From contig NZ_RBZM01000006.1 of assembly GCF_003628305.1 (NCBI RefSeq), positions 62,001 to 126,000 on the forward strand: 64,000 nt of DNA, given 5' to 3'. Of this stretch, positions 26,808-36,245 are shown piece by piece. The notes beneath the pieces were generated by a model. That model made no database searches and had not been told where the DNA came from. It was given only the letters and a program-made list of their open reading frames with translations. Both the position numbers and the translations under genes were made by a program. Numbering within the stretch: position 1 is the first letter of the stretch; each line of letters opens with the position of its first letter. Source of the stretch: Cohnella endophytica (lineage in GTDB: Bacteria; Bacillota; Bacilli; Paenibacillales; Paenibacillaceae).

Positions 26808-28589
26808 TTGATCAAGCTCGGAAGACACAATACCCTTCGCAATCAAATTTTCATAGGTTTCCTGCTGGTCATGATTATCGTGCTGGCCTCGGTAGGAATA
26901 TTTACATACGATCGGGTGTCTTTGCTGTTGCGTAACAGCGCGGAGAGGCATATTCAACAAACTGCCGTCCAAGCTACGGGGAAACTGGAGGCGCTGCTGC
27001 GGCAGATCGACACGATCGCGGCCCAAGTAGCGACGAACGACTCGGTTCAGCGCTTGCTTATGCAGGAGCTGGACGGCAGGCGGGCGAGCTTCGGAGAGCG
27101 TCAATCCTTGCAGCAAATCTCGAGAAACTATCAAGCGTACGCGACCGGCATACGTTCACTAGAGCTATACACGACGGATTATAGACGAATGTTCCCGCTC
27201 GATGACGTTAGCTTGAATAGCCGCATTCCCGACGAATGGATCAGCAAAGCGGACCGCGAGATGGGCGGGCTAGTCTGGCTAGGGCTTGATCCGACCGACC
27301 CCGACGTGGTCATCGCGATACGCAGGGTAAGACTGATCGACCGATCTTTCTCCCATGGCGGGTATTTGACGGTACGCATCGAAAGAAGCTATTTCGAATT
27401 GACGGATTCCTTGACCGAAGGAGACGGTTCGCGGGAGGCTATGGTGCTGCTGGACGAAGCCGGTCATACCATCGCCTCCGACTTCCCGCCGGCCGCGGGA
27501 GTGGAAGCTCATCTGGCTTCCGGGGATGACGAGGTCGCGATCGGCGGCGATTCTTACAAGGCCATTCGGCAACAGTCGGCAACGACGGGGTGGACGCTCG
27601 CCATATTAACGCCGGTCGATTACTCTACCGAAGGTATCGCCGTTCTTCGAACGGCCATAGTGCTTGCGGGCAGCATCGGTTGCTTGTTGTTCCTCATCTT
27701 CACGTTTATTTTGTCGACGATGATTACGCGCCCGATCTTGAATCTGATGAAAGCGATGCGCGGAGCCCGCCTAGGTTCGCTTAAGCCGAATGAAAGCACG
27801 TCTTCCACGATGGAGATCAACGAGCTTAACCATACCTATAATCAGATGGTCGCTTATTTGAACGAACTGATCGAAGTCGTCTACCAGAAGGAAATCATCC
27901 AAAGCCGAACGGAGCTTAAAGCGCTGCAGGCTCAGATCAATCCGCACTTTTTGTTCAACACTTTGGAAGCGTTCTATTGGGAGCTTGAGGAGAAGGGGGA
28001 AGACGAATTGGCACGCATCGTCGTGGCCATGTCCGGGCTGTTCCGTTATGTGATCAGTCGTCCCGACGAGGACGAATGGGTGACGATTCGGGACGAGCTC
28101 GACCATGCCGAGAGATACTTGCAGATCATGGAGATGCGCATGGTCGACCGCCTCTCCTGGGAAATCAACGTCGATGCCGCCAGCCAAGGCGTGCCGATAC
28201 CGAAGCTGCTCGTGCAGCCGCTCGTCGAGAACGCCATTTTGCACGGAATCGAGCAAAGGACGGGGCCAGGAAAGGTCCTCCTAAGCATAGAAGCTTCCAA
28301 ACAACCGGGTTATACCGCGGTGTGGGTAAGCGATGACGGGCCGGGCATGGATGAAGCGTCCGTTCTGGCATTAAGAGAAGCGTTAGCGGAAGGTCGTTCG
28401 TTGTCATCCAAGGGAACCGGCGTCGGTCTTCTGAACGTACAGTCAAGGCTTAAGCTCTATTATGGATCATTTACGAATGGTTTAGATATCCGGATTACGG
28501 AAGGCGAAGGCGCCTCGTTCGGCTTCGAAATACCGAATGAACATGGGGGGACAATCCAACGTGAAGACGATCTTGATCGTGGACGATGA
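26808..28589 (+). CDS. Sensor histidine kinase, YesM type
   Basis: A 593-residue membrane sensor with a membrane segment near residues 12-34, an extracellular domain, a second membrane segment near 280-305, HAMP, phosphoacceptor His380 in QINPHFLFNTLEAF, and an ATPase domain (QPLVENAILHGIEQ; DDGPGMD; GVGLLNVQSRL). TTG 26808 is the only suitable start, with GGAAGG at 26791-26796 eleven nt upstream. The next gene overlaps its end by 29 nt. It pairs with the following regulator and is paralogous to the 15191-16945 kinase. Confidence 0.9.
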   Translation: MIKLGRHNTLRNQIFIGFLLVMIIVLASVGIFTYDRVSLLLRNSAERHIQQTAVQATGKLEALLRQIDTIAAQVATNDSVQRLLMQELDGRRASFGERQSLQQISRNYQAYATGIRSLELYTTDYRRMFPLDDVSLNSRIPDEWISKADREMGGLVWLGLDPTDPDVVIAIRRVRLIDRSFSHGGYLTVRIERSYFELTDSLTEGDGSREAMVLLDEAGHTIASDFPPAAGVEAHLASGDDEVAIGGDSYKAIRQQSATTGWTLAILTPVDYSTEGIAVLRTAIVLAGSIGCLLFLIFTFILSTMITRPILNLMKAMRGARLGSLKPNESTSSTMEINELNHTYNQMVAYLNELIEVVYQKEIIQSRTELKALQAQINPHFLFNTLEAFYWELEEKGEDELARIVVAMSGLFRYVISRPDEDEWVTIRDELDHAERYLQIMEMRMVDRLSWEINVDAASQGVPIPKLLVQPLVENAILHGIEQRTGPGKVLLSIEASKQPGYTAVWVSDDGPGMDEASVLALREALAEGRSLSSKGTGVGLLNVQSRLKLYYGSFTNGLDIRITEGEGASFGFEIPNEHGGTIQREDDLDRGR

Positions 28590-29352
28590 ACCAAGAACGA
28601 GGCAAGGCATTCGCAAAACGTTGGAGGCATGGTCTTCCGGCGAGCATAGGATCGTAACGGCCTCCAACGGCGTCGAAGCGCTCGCGTGGCTGGAGAAGAA
28701 CGAGACCAATTTGCTCGTGACCGACATTCGGATGCCGGAGATCGGCGGGCTCGACCTGGTCGAGAAGCTGAACGAAATGGCTTATCCGCCCGTCGTCATC
28801 GTGATTTCCGGCCATCCCGAATTCGACTACGCGCAGCGTGCGCTCAGGCTTGGCGTCGTCGAATATTTGCTGAAGCCCTTGGATAAGGCGAAGCTGGTAC
28901 GGGCGGTGGAGCAAGCTTTCAAGAGAGAGGAAGACCTTCACCGGATCGGCCGGATGGAGAAGCTCGTCGATCCTAAGCTGCTGGAAGCCGGGGAGCAGGA
29001 AATGAAATACAGTCCCCCTGTCAGGGAAACGATTCGATATTTGGAAGAGCATCTCCATGAACCCGTATCGATGCGCGAAGTCGCGGAGCACTTGCACTTG
29101 AACGCCAGTTATTTCAGCGTCCTGTTCAAGGAGCAGACCGGACTCACATTCAGCGAATATTTAACCCGCAAAAGAATTCAGCGGGCCAAGGAACTTCTAG
29201 TTAGCACGCGTATGCCGATTGCGGACATCGCGGAACGGGTCGGTTACCAAACGGCCAAATATTTCGTAAAGGTGTTCCGTTCCATAGAGTCCCTTAGTCC
29301 CGGACAGTATCGCCAAAGAGACGCGGAAGAGGAAGAAACGACCCCATATTAG
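28561..29352 (+). CDS. Response regulator, REC + AraC HTH (YesN type)
   Basis: A 263-residue regulator with phosphoacceptor Asp55 in VTDIRMPE and an AraC-type double helix-turn-helix (about residues 150-250; PVSMREVAEHLHLNASYFSV). I chose GTG 28561 because the receiver fold begins there (KTILIVDDEP) and a GGGGGG-rich ribosome site lies 10 nt upstream. ATG 28537 would add eight residues. It overlaps the kinase by 29 nt. Like its paralogue at 16949, it lacks the long middle region of typical YesN proteins. Confidence 0.9.
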   Translation: MKTILIVDDEPRTRQGIRKTLEAWSSGEHRIVTASNGVEALAWLEKNETNLLVTDIRMPEIGGLDLVEKLNEMAYPPVVIVISGHPEFDYAQRALRLGVVEYLLKPLDKAKLVRAVEQAFKREEDLHRIGRMEKLVDPKLLEAGEQEMKYSPPVRETIRYLEEHLHEPVSMREVAEHLHLNASYFSVLFKEQTGLTFSEYLTRKRIQRAKELLVSTRMPIADIAERVGYQTAKYFVKVFRSIESLSPGQYRQRDAEEEETTPY

Positions 29353-29360
29353 CGAGATTA

Positions 29361-29374
29361 GTAAAGCGGTTGCA
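29361..29374 (-). promoter_or_regulatory. Weak candidate cre site
   Basis: On the minus strand TGCAACCGCTTTAC matches the cre pattern except for the last two bases. It lies 34 nt before the binding-protein start. Pattern match only. Confidence 0.25.
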
Positions 29375-29407
29375 AACAGTGGAAGCAGTACAAAAGGGGG
29401 TGTAAAC

Positions 29408-30739
29408 GTGTTCAAGACAAAATCGAAATGGACCGCTCTGCTTTTAACGCTTAGCTTGACACTCGTCATGGCCGGTTGCGATGGTAAAAACAATAAAGGG
29501 AATGTGAGTTCCCAAGGGACGGACAACGCGGGCGGAGAGAAAGTAACGATCAACTTCATGCATTTGTGGCCGGCAGGCTTAGCCGCCGGACAGAACAGAA
29601 TCGTGAACCAAATTATCGACGCTTATCAGAACGAACATAAAAACGTCACGATCAAGCAGGAAGTGTTGGATAACGAGCAATACAAGAGCAAGTTAAAGGT
29701 ATTATCGGCTTCTAATCAATTACCGGACGTTGGCGTTACTTGGGCGGCGGGTTTCCTGCAGCCTTACGTGGAAGGCAAGCTTTTCACCCCGGTGGACGAC
29801 TTGCTTAGCGGTGAGCTGAGCGGTAAATTCGTCGCCGGTACGACGGAAGCCTATGCGATCGACGGGAAAACGTATGCGGTTCCGCTCGAATTCAACATCG
29901 CCCCCGTTTACTACAACAAGGTTATTTTCGCGAAGAATAACCTAGAAATACCGCAAACCTACGAACAATTCAAGCAAGTCGTCAAAACGCTGTCCGAAGC
30001 GGGGACGGCACCGATCGCTCTCGGCAATAAGGACCGTTGGACGGGCTCGCTTTGGTATATGTATTTGGCCGATCGCATCGCGGGGCAACAAAAGCTAGAA
30101 GACGCTATCAACGGTTTCGGCTCGTTCTCGGACGAAGGCTTAAAGAAAGCGGCCGCGGAAGTGCAAGCGTTGGCGGACGACAACGCTTTCGTTAAAGGCT
30201 TCAACGGCTTGTCCAACGAAGAGGCGAAGTCGGAGTTCCTTAACGGCAAAGCCGCCATGTACTTGATGGGCACGTGGGAGCTTCCGAACTTCACGACGAA
30301 CGAAGATATTACGCAAGAGTTTCGCGACAGCGTCGGATTTTTCAAGTTCCCGACGGTCGAAGGCGGCAAAGGCGATATCAACAGTTGGGTAGGCGGTCCC
30401 GGAGTCGGCCTGTTCGTCTCCGAGCGCTCCAAAGTGAAAGAAGAAGCCAAGAAATTCGTGGAATACTTCGTCACCAAATGGGGCGAGCAATCCGTTACCG
30501 GCGCCGGCGTTATGCCGGCTACGAAGGTAGACACGGCGACGCTTAAGCTTCCGCAGCTCTACATCGACTTGTTCAACGAAATGAACAAAGCCAGCAGCAT
30601 CACGTTGTTCGCCGACGTCCAGTTGAAAGCGAACGCGGCGGAAACCCACCTCAACATGATTCAGGCGCTCTTCGGCAAAGCCGTGACGCCGGAGAAATTC
30701 GCGGAAGCGCATGACGCGGCCATCTCCAAAGGGAACTAA
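29408..30739 (+). CDS. Orphan sugar-binding lipoprotein
   Basis: A 443-residue extracellular solute-binding protein (family 1) starting at GTG 29408 behind AAAGGGGG. The lipobox is VMAGC (Cys24). Typical blocks include TVDDLLSGEL-like and APVYYNKVIFAKNNLE sequences. It follows a YesM/YesN pair but has no permease genes: a terminator and a convergent pump gene come directly after it. It may serve permeases encoded elsewhere, or act as a sensory co-receptor for the kinase. Both ideas are inference. Confidence 0.9.
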   Translation: MFKTKSKWTALLLTLSLTLVMAGCDGKNNKGNVSSQGTDNAGGEKVTINFMHLWPAGLAAGQNRIVNQIIDAYQNEHKNVTIKQEVLDNEQYKSKLKVLSASNQLPDVGVTWAAGFLQPYVEGKLFTPVDDLLSGELSGKFVAGTTEAYAIDGKTYAVPLEFNIAPVYYNKVIFAKNNLEIPQTYEQFKQVVKTLSEAGTAPIALGNKDRWTGSLWYMYLADRIAGQQKLEDAINGFGSFSDEGLKKAAAEVQALADDNAFVKGFNGLSNEEAKSEFLNGKAAMYLMGTWELPNFTTNEDITQEFRDSVGFFKFPTVEGGKGDINSWVGGPGVGLFVSERSKVKEEAKKFVEYFVTKWGEQSVTGAGVMPATKVDTATLKLPQLYIDLFNEMNKASSITLFADVQLKANAAETHLNMIQALFGKAVTPEKFAEAHDAAISKGN

Positions 30740-30763
30740 AGGGGTGGGCCGACTTGGATACGA

Positions 30764-30803
30764 AAAAAGATGGCCCCTGATCATTCAGGAGCCATCTTTT
30801 TCG
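30764..30803. terminator. Bidirectional terminator between convergent genes
   Basis: A long stem (30764-30780 with 30785-30801, one C/A mismatch, loop TCAT) flanked by A and T runs so that it works in both directions. It ends the orphan binding-protein gene and the convergent RND pump gene. Confidence 0.9.
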
Positions 30804-30822
30804 TTGTATTGTTTCCGAACGA

Positions 30823-33800
30823 TTAGAAGTTCTCGACTTCCTTGACTTTGCGGCGTTTGCCCGTAATCAGGTAGATGACAGGCAACACGATCAAGGTAAG
30901 CAAGGTAGAAGTCGTGAGTCCGCCGATGACGGTTATCGCGAGTCCGCTGGAAATCAAGCTAGAGGATGCGGACGTCGACAGAGCGAGCGGCACGAGCGCA
31001 AGTATAGTCGCGCATGCGGTCATCAGAATCGGTCTCATCCGCACTTTGGCGGCTTCGACGATCGCTTCGGTCAAGTCCATTCCGGTCTTGCGGTTTTTCT
31101 CGACGCGATCCAGAAGCACGACCGCGTTCGTGACGACGATACCGACCAGCATCAGCAAGCCGATCATCACGCTCATGGACAAGGATTGACCCGTTACGAG
31201 CAATCCGCCCAATGCGCCCACGGGCACGAACAAAAGCGATGACAAGATGATGAGAGGCGTAAGCAAGCCGCCGAACGTCATGCTCATGACGAGGAATACG
31301 AGGCCGATCGCGGCGCCGATCGCGATCCCGATGCTGGCGAATCCTTCGTTGATCATCTGGAGTCCGCCGCCGAATTTGAGCTCCACGCCGCTAGGGAGCG
31401 CCAAGCTCTCAATATCTTTCTGCACTTCTCCCGTCACTTTGGCGGTGTTGGAGCCTTTGATCTCCGCGCTGATCTTCGCGAAGGTTTTGCCGTCTTCATG
31501 GTTCACGCTATTCGGCGCGGAAGATTCCGACAGATCGGCGATATCCTTTAACTTCACGATTCCGGTCGGAGTCGGAATGGAGATATCCTCCAACTGCTCC
31601 TTGGAAGCGATCTGCTGCTTGTAGGACATCGAAATCGCTAAATTTTGTCCGTCCAAGACATAGGTTCCCACGTTCATAGGCCGTAATTGCTCGTTAACGA
31701 TTTGCATGATTTGGAAGGAGGAAATATTGGCATCCATTCCATGTTGGTTCAGGGACAGAACCCATTTCGGCGTGACGTCGCTGAGGTTATTCGTCACTTG
31801 TTTGAGCTCAGCGTTCTGAAGCAGTAATTGTTCGACTTGTTTCGCAGCATCCGCCAATTGTTCCGAATTGTTGGAATAAAGGCTGACATCGATTCCGTTG
31901 CCTGTCGGAGGACCGGATTGTTGGGCACCGGATTTGACTTCTACCGTCGTATCCGCCACGGAAGCCGTTACTACCGGTTGCAGCTCCGTTTGCATGCGTT
32001 CCAGCAACGGGTCGATATCCGTACCTTCGACGAACGTCGCATTGATCGAGGCTTTATTGCTTGATCCCGTCAGCGCGAACCGATTTTCACCTTTACCGCC
32101 GATATCGACCTTGTAATCCACGATTCCCGGCAATGCTTTTACATAGGCTTCGACGTCTTCGCTGACCTTCGCGGTTTGATCCAACCCGCTCTTCTCGGGA
32201 AGCGTTAGGTTGATTTGCGCGGTCGGAGCGGGCGTCGAAGGCAAGAAAGTTACGCCGAGCAGCGGAATCGTCGCCAACGAGCCTACGAGCAGGACGATCG
32301 CGGTTCCGACGGACAGCGCCTTTCTTTTTAATGCGCCGCGAAGAATTTTCTCGAATTTCCGTTGCAGGAAGCCTTCTTCGGCATGGGCTTTGGCTTTCTT
32401 GAAAAACTTGGCGCCCAGCACCGGAATGAGCATTACCGATACGAGCAGCGAAGTGACGATCGATATGACGACCGCGTAAGAGAAAGGCCGGAAAAATTCG
32501 CCGATAATTCCCGTTACGAAAGCAAGCGGCAAGAATACGACTACGGTGGCCAACGTCGACGAAGCAACGGCGCCGATTACTTCCTTGGTAGCCTTAAAGG
32601 CAAGTTCTTTGCCTTTCATTTCGCTGCCCTTCTCCTGACGCCACCTGTAGATATTCTCGATGACCACGATACTGTCGTCGACGATTCTACCGATCGAGAC
32701 GGCAATGCCTCCGAGCGTCATGATATTAAGCGTATACCCCATCTCGTTCAAGAAAGCGATCGTCGCGAATATCGAGATCGGCAACGAGATGATGGAAATC
32801 AGCGTAGCTCTTACGTTCCGCAGGAACAAGAAGATGATAATGACGCAGAATAACGTTCCGAACAGTCCCTCTTTAACCAAAGAGGATACGGAATGTTCGA
32901 TTTCCGCTCCGGAGTCAGAAATGACGCGAGTATCCAAACCGCCTGTTCCCTCATAGGTTGCAAGCGTATCCTTCACTCGATTGGCGACATCCGCCGTATT
33001 CGCGTCTTGATCTTTCATGACCGATATCGTAAAGCTCGTATTTCCGTTGAACCGGGTAATCTCGTTCTGGGAAGACACCGTCGTAACCTCGGCGATATCC
33101 GACAGTTTCAAGCCCGGTGCCAGCTTCAAATCCTCGATTTGCTTCAGGGAATCGAGACTGCCGACCAAACGAATCGGGATCGCGGTTTGATTCTGCGTTA
33201 CGCTTCCGAGCGGGAGCGCGTAATCGAGCGACTGAATGGCTTTCTGAATGCGATCTAACGTTAACCCGCTTTGGGCCGTTTTATCCTTGTCGACTTGAAT
33301 CCGAATTTCTTCCGATTGGGTGCCGCCCAACGTTACGGAATTGACTCCTTCGAGCTTGCGCAGCTTAGGAACGACTTCGTTCTCGAGCTTGAGCTGAAGA
33401 GCCTGCGCATTGTCTTTATCGGAGAAGACGGCGGCTTCGTAGATCGGTTGGGAGTTAATGGACAGCCGTTGCACCGAGACCTCGGCGCGATCCGGCAAGT
33501 TCAGTTTGGCAAGAGCGGCTTCCACGTCGGCATTGACGGTATTCATGTTCGTGCCGAACGGGAATTGAAGAAAGATGCTTGCCCGATTCTCGGACGACGT
33601 GCTCGTCAACGAGTCGTAACCCTTCATCCCGAGCAAGCTGCTTTCGACGGGCGAAGTAACCTCTTTTTCGACTTCTTCCGTAGATGCTCCGGGGTAATTG
33701 GCTTGAACCAATACGGCGGGGAATTCCAGATCGGGAAAAGTCTGTTGCTTGATCTGCGTAGCGGAGTACAGGCCGTACCCCAGTACCAACATACATAGGA

Positions 33801-33849
33801 TAACGACCGCTACCCCGTTTTTAATGCTTATTTTACTTAACCAACTCAT
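30823..33849 (-). CDS. RND-family efflux transporter, SwrC/AcrB (HAE1) type
   Basis: A 1008-residue integral membrane pump with the usual RND plan: one N-terminal membrane helix (about 12-32), a large outside loop, a block of membrane helices, then the same again. The proton-relay pair Asp391-Asp392 lies in GRIVDDSIVVIENI in the fourth helix. It resembles B. subtilis SwrC (surfactin resistance). I chose ATG 33849 because GAGGAGAG precedes it and MSWLSKISIKN is a normal family start; the frame stays open further upstream to 34215 but overlaps the kinase gene. No membrane-fusion partner is adjacent. It has its own promoter region and shares an operator-like repeat with the neighbouring two-component system. 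Substrates could be lipopeptides, solvents or other amphiphiles. Confidence 0.9.
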   Translation of the reverse strand: MSWLSKISIKNGVAVVILCMLVLGYGLYSATQIKQQTFPDLEFPAVLVQANYPGASTEEVEKEVTSPVESSLLGMKGYDSLTSTSSENRASIFLQFPFGTNMNTVNADVEAALAKLNLPDRAEVSVQRLSINSQPIYEAAVFSDKDNAQALQLKLENEVVPKLRKLEGVNSVTLGGTQSEEIRIQVDKDKTAQSGLTLDRIQKAIQSLDYALPLGSVTQNQTAIPIRLVGSLDSLKQIEDLKLAPGLKLSDIAEVTTVSSQNEITRFNGNTSFTISVMKDQDANTADVANRVKDTLATYEGTGGLDTRVISDSGAEIEHSVSSLVKEGLFGTLFCVIIIFLFLRNVRATLISIISLPISIFATIAFLNEMGYTLNIMTLGGIAVSIGRIVDDSIVVIENIYRWRQEKGSEMKGKELAFKATKEVIGAVASSTLATVVVFLPLAFVTGIIGEFFRPFSYAVVISIVTSLLVSVMLIPVLGAKFFKKAKAHAEEGFLQRKFEKILRGALKRKALSVGTAIVLLVGSLATIPLLGVTFLPSTPAPTAQINLTLPEKSGLDQTAKVSEDVEAYVKALPGIVDYKVDIGGKGENRFALTGSSNKASINATFVEGTDIDPLLERMQTELQPVVTASVADTTVEVKSGAQQSGPPTGNGIDVSLYSNNSEQLADAAKQVEQLLLQNAELKQVTNNLSDVTPKWVLSLNQHGMDANISSFQIMQIVNEQLRPMNVGTYVLDGQNLAISMSYKQQIASKEQLEDISIPTPTGIVKLKDIADLSESSAPNSVNHEDGKTFAKISAEIKGSNTAKVTGEVQKDIESLALPSGVELKFGGGLQMINEGFASIGIAIGAAIGLVFLVMSMTFGGLLTPLIILSSLLFVPVGALGGLLVTGQSLSMSVMIGLLMLVGIVVTNAVVLLDRVEKNRKTGMDLTEAIVEAAKVRMRPILMTACATILALVPLALSTSASSSLISSGLAITVIGGLTTSTLLTLIVLPVIYLITGKRRKVKEVENF

Positions 33850-33894
33850 CTGATTTCTCTCCTCTCTATCTTCGACTACTATAACCGACCAATA

Positions 33895-33910
33895 TGGATT
33901 CAATATGAAC
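33895..33910 (-). promoter_or_regulatory. Candidate OmpR-type operator before the RND pump
   Basis: TGGATTCAATATGAAC (read on the + strand) is an 11-bp-period direct repeat (TGGAT-N6-TGAAC). It lies 46 nt from the pump start and matches 13 of 16 bases of the site at 36068-36083 before the regulator gene. A TATAGT -10-like sequence lies between the site and the gene. Confidence 0.55.
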
Positions 33911-33925
33911 TCCCGTTTACAAAAT

Positions 33926-33951
33926 AAAAAAACCGCAAGCCGGGGCTTACG
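33926..33951 (-). terminator. Terminator of the two-component operon
   Basis: Read on the minus strand, a 7-bp stem (CGTAAGC with GCTTGCG, one G-T pair) with a 4-nt loop is followed by GTTTTTTT, 32 nt after the kinase stop. It separates the kinase from the pump gene. Confidence 0.65.
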
Positions 33952-33982
33952 ATTCCTTCGATTATATGAGCGGGGACGACGA

Positions 33983-35350
33983 TTACGGCTCGTTCGTACG
34001 ATAGCGCATAGGAATTCGAACTCTATATTCGCATCCTCCCATGGAAGATTCGGATATTTCGATCTCTCCATGATGGATATCGATGATTTGCTTGGCGATC
34101 GACAGCCCGAGCCCGTTTCCTTTGACTGAGCCGTCGCGGGATTTATCCGCCTTATGAAAGGGCAGGAAGACGTCCAAGCGCTCCTCCGCCGGAATTCCGG
34201 GACCGTTGTCCGCAATTGCGACGACGAGAAGATCGCCTACTACCGCCGCGGTTAATTGTATTATTCCGTCATTGGGCGTGAACTTCAGGCTATTGCCTAA
34301 CAAGTTAATCCATACTTGGTTCAATTGATCTTCATCCGCTTGCACGAGAATTTGCTCGAACTCGACTTCAAGCGAGATCCTTTTGGCCGACCATAGGGGC
34401 TCGAGAGTGATCATCACTTTTCTTAGTTGCTCGTCCAGCCGGTAAGATGTCGTCTTCAAGGGCGAATCTTTAAGCTGCAGATGGGATAATTGCAAGAGGT
34501 TCTGGCTTAACCGGGATAAGCGTTCGCTCTCTTCTTCAATGATCGTCAAATAATGAAGTCGGCGTTCTTCGCTTAATGTTTTATGTTTTAATGCTTTCGT
34601 AAAACCGGAAATCGAGGTTAACGGCGTTTGGAATTCGTGAGACACGTTCGTGACGAATTCCTGCCGTATCCGATCCAGATTCGCCAGTTCGACGGCCATT
34701 TCGTTAAAGCTGGTAGTCAGTTGACCGATTTCGTCTTTGCGTTTGGTATGCAGACGGGTATTGAATTTTCCTTTGGCCATTCGTTTGGTCGCATGGGTCA
34801 GCCTTTGCAGCGGTTTTACGACATAGCGGGCAGCGACGACAAATAATAAGCTTCCGATAATAAGTACCGACAGGAGCACGGTTTCAAGTACGTTCTGGAA
34901 TAGTCTTTCAAGTCTCTGCGAATCCAAAGTGAGAAACAAGGCATAAGATTTCCCGTGATCCTGGAACGGGATGCCGACGAGGGAGTGATGGTCCTTCCCC
35001 TCATTCGCGTTGCGCAAGATGCTTCCCGAAACGACTTCTTTAATTTGGCCGGCATCCACTTGCATGGAGGGTTGTTGCTCGCTTAGAATCGGATCGCCGT
35101 TCGGATCGAAGATCTGGAAGCGAACATTCGAAATACCGGATACGCCTTGCATAAAAGGCTTTAATTGCACCGAAGGAGTCGATTGATAGGCTTGGATGAT
35201 TTTTTTGCCGTTAGCGATGAGGTTCTCGTTCATCAGATTTTTAATCTGGCTCTTATAGAGCAACGAAGCGACGACAAACGATAGGATCAAGCTGGCAATG
35301 ACGGCACCGACGAAAATAAGGACGACCCTGACGTACAACGACTTAATCAC
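33983..35350 (-). CDS. Sensor histidine kinase, HAMP-HisKA type
   Basis: A 455-residue classical kinase. It has membrane segments near residues 8-30 and 158-178, an extracellular domain between them, HAMP (180-230), HisKA with phosphoacceptor His238 in NVSHEFQTPL, and an ATPase domain (WINLLGNSLKFTP; DNGPGIP; GNGLGLSIAKQI). It starts at GTG 35350 behind GGAGGTG and overlaps the regulator stop by 8 nt. It probably senses envelope stress or a pump substrate and phosphorylates the OmpR-type partner. Confidence 0.93.
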   Translation of the reverse strand: MIKSLYVRVVLIFVGAVIASLILSFVVASLLYKSQIKNLMNENLIANGKKIIQAYQSTPSVQLKPFMQGVSGISNVRFQIFDPNGDPILSEQQPSMQVDAGQIKEVVSGSILRNANEGKDHHSLVGIPFQDHGKSYALFLTLDSQRLERLFQNVLETVLLSVLIIGSLLFVVAARYVVKPLQRLTHATKRMAKGKFNTRLHTKRKDEIGQLTTSFNEMAVELANLDRIRQEFVTNVSHEFQTPLTSISGFTKALKHKTLSEERRLHYLTIIEEESERLSRLSQNLLQLSHLQLKDSPLKTTSYRLDEQLRKVMITLEPLWSAKRISLEVEFEQILVQADEDQLNQVWINLLGNSLKFTPNDGIIQLTAAVVGDLLVVAIADNGPGIPAEERLDVFLPFHKADKSRDGSVKGNGLGLSIAKQIIDIHHGEIEISESSMGGCEYRVRIPMRYRTNEP

Positions 35351-36023
35351 GGTACACCTCCAGCCGATAGCCGAGGCCTCGAAGCGTAACGATCTTGAAA
35401 TCCGCCTCGATGTCCGAGAAACGTTCCCGCAATCGCTTGATATGCACGTCTACCGTACGCTCGTCCCCGTCGTAGTCCATTCCCCAAATATCCTCGATGA
35501 GGCTTACGCGAGTAAACAATTGTCCGGGATAACTCCCGAGCTTGTACAGCAGCTCGAACTCTTTCATGGGCAACGTGATCGGTGGATTGTTATTGCGAAT
35601 GACTTGGTAGCTCTTGCGGTCTAAGAGAACGTCGCCGAGCTTGACGGTTTGGGAAGTCGATACGCCGTAGCGTTTCAGAAGGGCTTTCACCCGCAGTACG
35701 AGTTCGACGGGATCGAACGGTTTGACTAAGTAGTCGTCGGTACCGAGTTGAAATCCTTTGATCCGATCCGGGGCTTCCCCTTTCGCGGTGATCATCAGAA
35801 TCGGGGAATTTCCAAGCTCGCGCAGCTTCTGACATAACTTCCAACCATCCATAAGGGGCATCATAATATCGAGAATGAATAGATCTACCGAATAATTTTC
35901 CGCGTAATCCCACGCTTCGGCTCCGTTGTTCATTTCCACGACCTCGAAGCCTTCGTCTTCCAAATACAAGCGAATCAACTCGCGAATATGTAAGTCATCA
36001 TCAACGACCATGACCTTAGGCAT
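35343..36023 (-). CDS. Response regulator, OmpR/PhoB family
   Basis: A 226-residue regulator with a receiver domain (1-118; acidic pocket Asp8-Asp10, phosphoacceptor Asp52 in ILDIMMPLMDG) and a winged-helix DNA-binding domain (130-226; GDERTVDVHIKRLRERF). It is coupled to the downstream kinase by an 8-nt overlap. OmpR-type proteins bind 11-bp-period direct repeats, and such a repeat (TGAAC-N6-TGAAC) lies 45 nt before its own start, with a relative before the RND pump gene. Control of both genes is therefore likely. Confidence 0.93.
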   Translation of the reverse strand: MPKVMVVDDDLHIRELIRLYLEDEGFEVVEMNNGAEAWDYAENYSVDLFILDIMMPLMDGWKLCQKLRELGNSPILMITAKGEAPDRIKGFQLGTDDYLVKPFDPVELVLRVKALLKRYGVSTSQTVKLGDVLLDRKSYQVIRNNNPPITLPMKEFELLYKLGSYPGQLFTRVSLIEDIWGMDYDGDERTVDVHIKRLRERFSDIEADFKIVTLRGLGYRLEVYRD

Positions 36024-36067
36024 GTTTTAACCCCTTTCTCTTGCTAGTCTATCCTACAATACCGAAG

Positions 36068-36083
36068 TGAACTCAGTATGAAC
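36068..36083 (-). promoter_or_regulatory. Candidate autoregulatory operator (TGAAC direct repeat)
   Basis: TGAACTCAGTATGAAC on the + strand is a perfect TGAAC repeat with 11-bp period, 45 nt before the regulator start. A close copy sits 46 nt before the RND pump gene. The spacing fits an OmpR-family dimer site. Confidence 0.55.
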
Positions 36084-36245
36084 AGAGCCATATACGTCGA
36101 AGATGATTGGCATGGCTTATTCGACATAATAAAAAGGATTACGCAACATCCAAATTGAATTTGTTTGTAACCGCGATCTAGAGGCAGGTCGCCTGTTCCA
36201 GGTAGACTTTATTGATTGATACGTTCAGAAAGCAGGTACCAGATC

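Noticed and set aside
33850-34215. N-terminal extension of the RND pump by 122 residues
   Set aside because: The extension overlaps the kinase gene and its terminator, has no export or membrane features, and a good ribosome site precedes ATG 33849.
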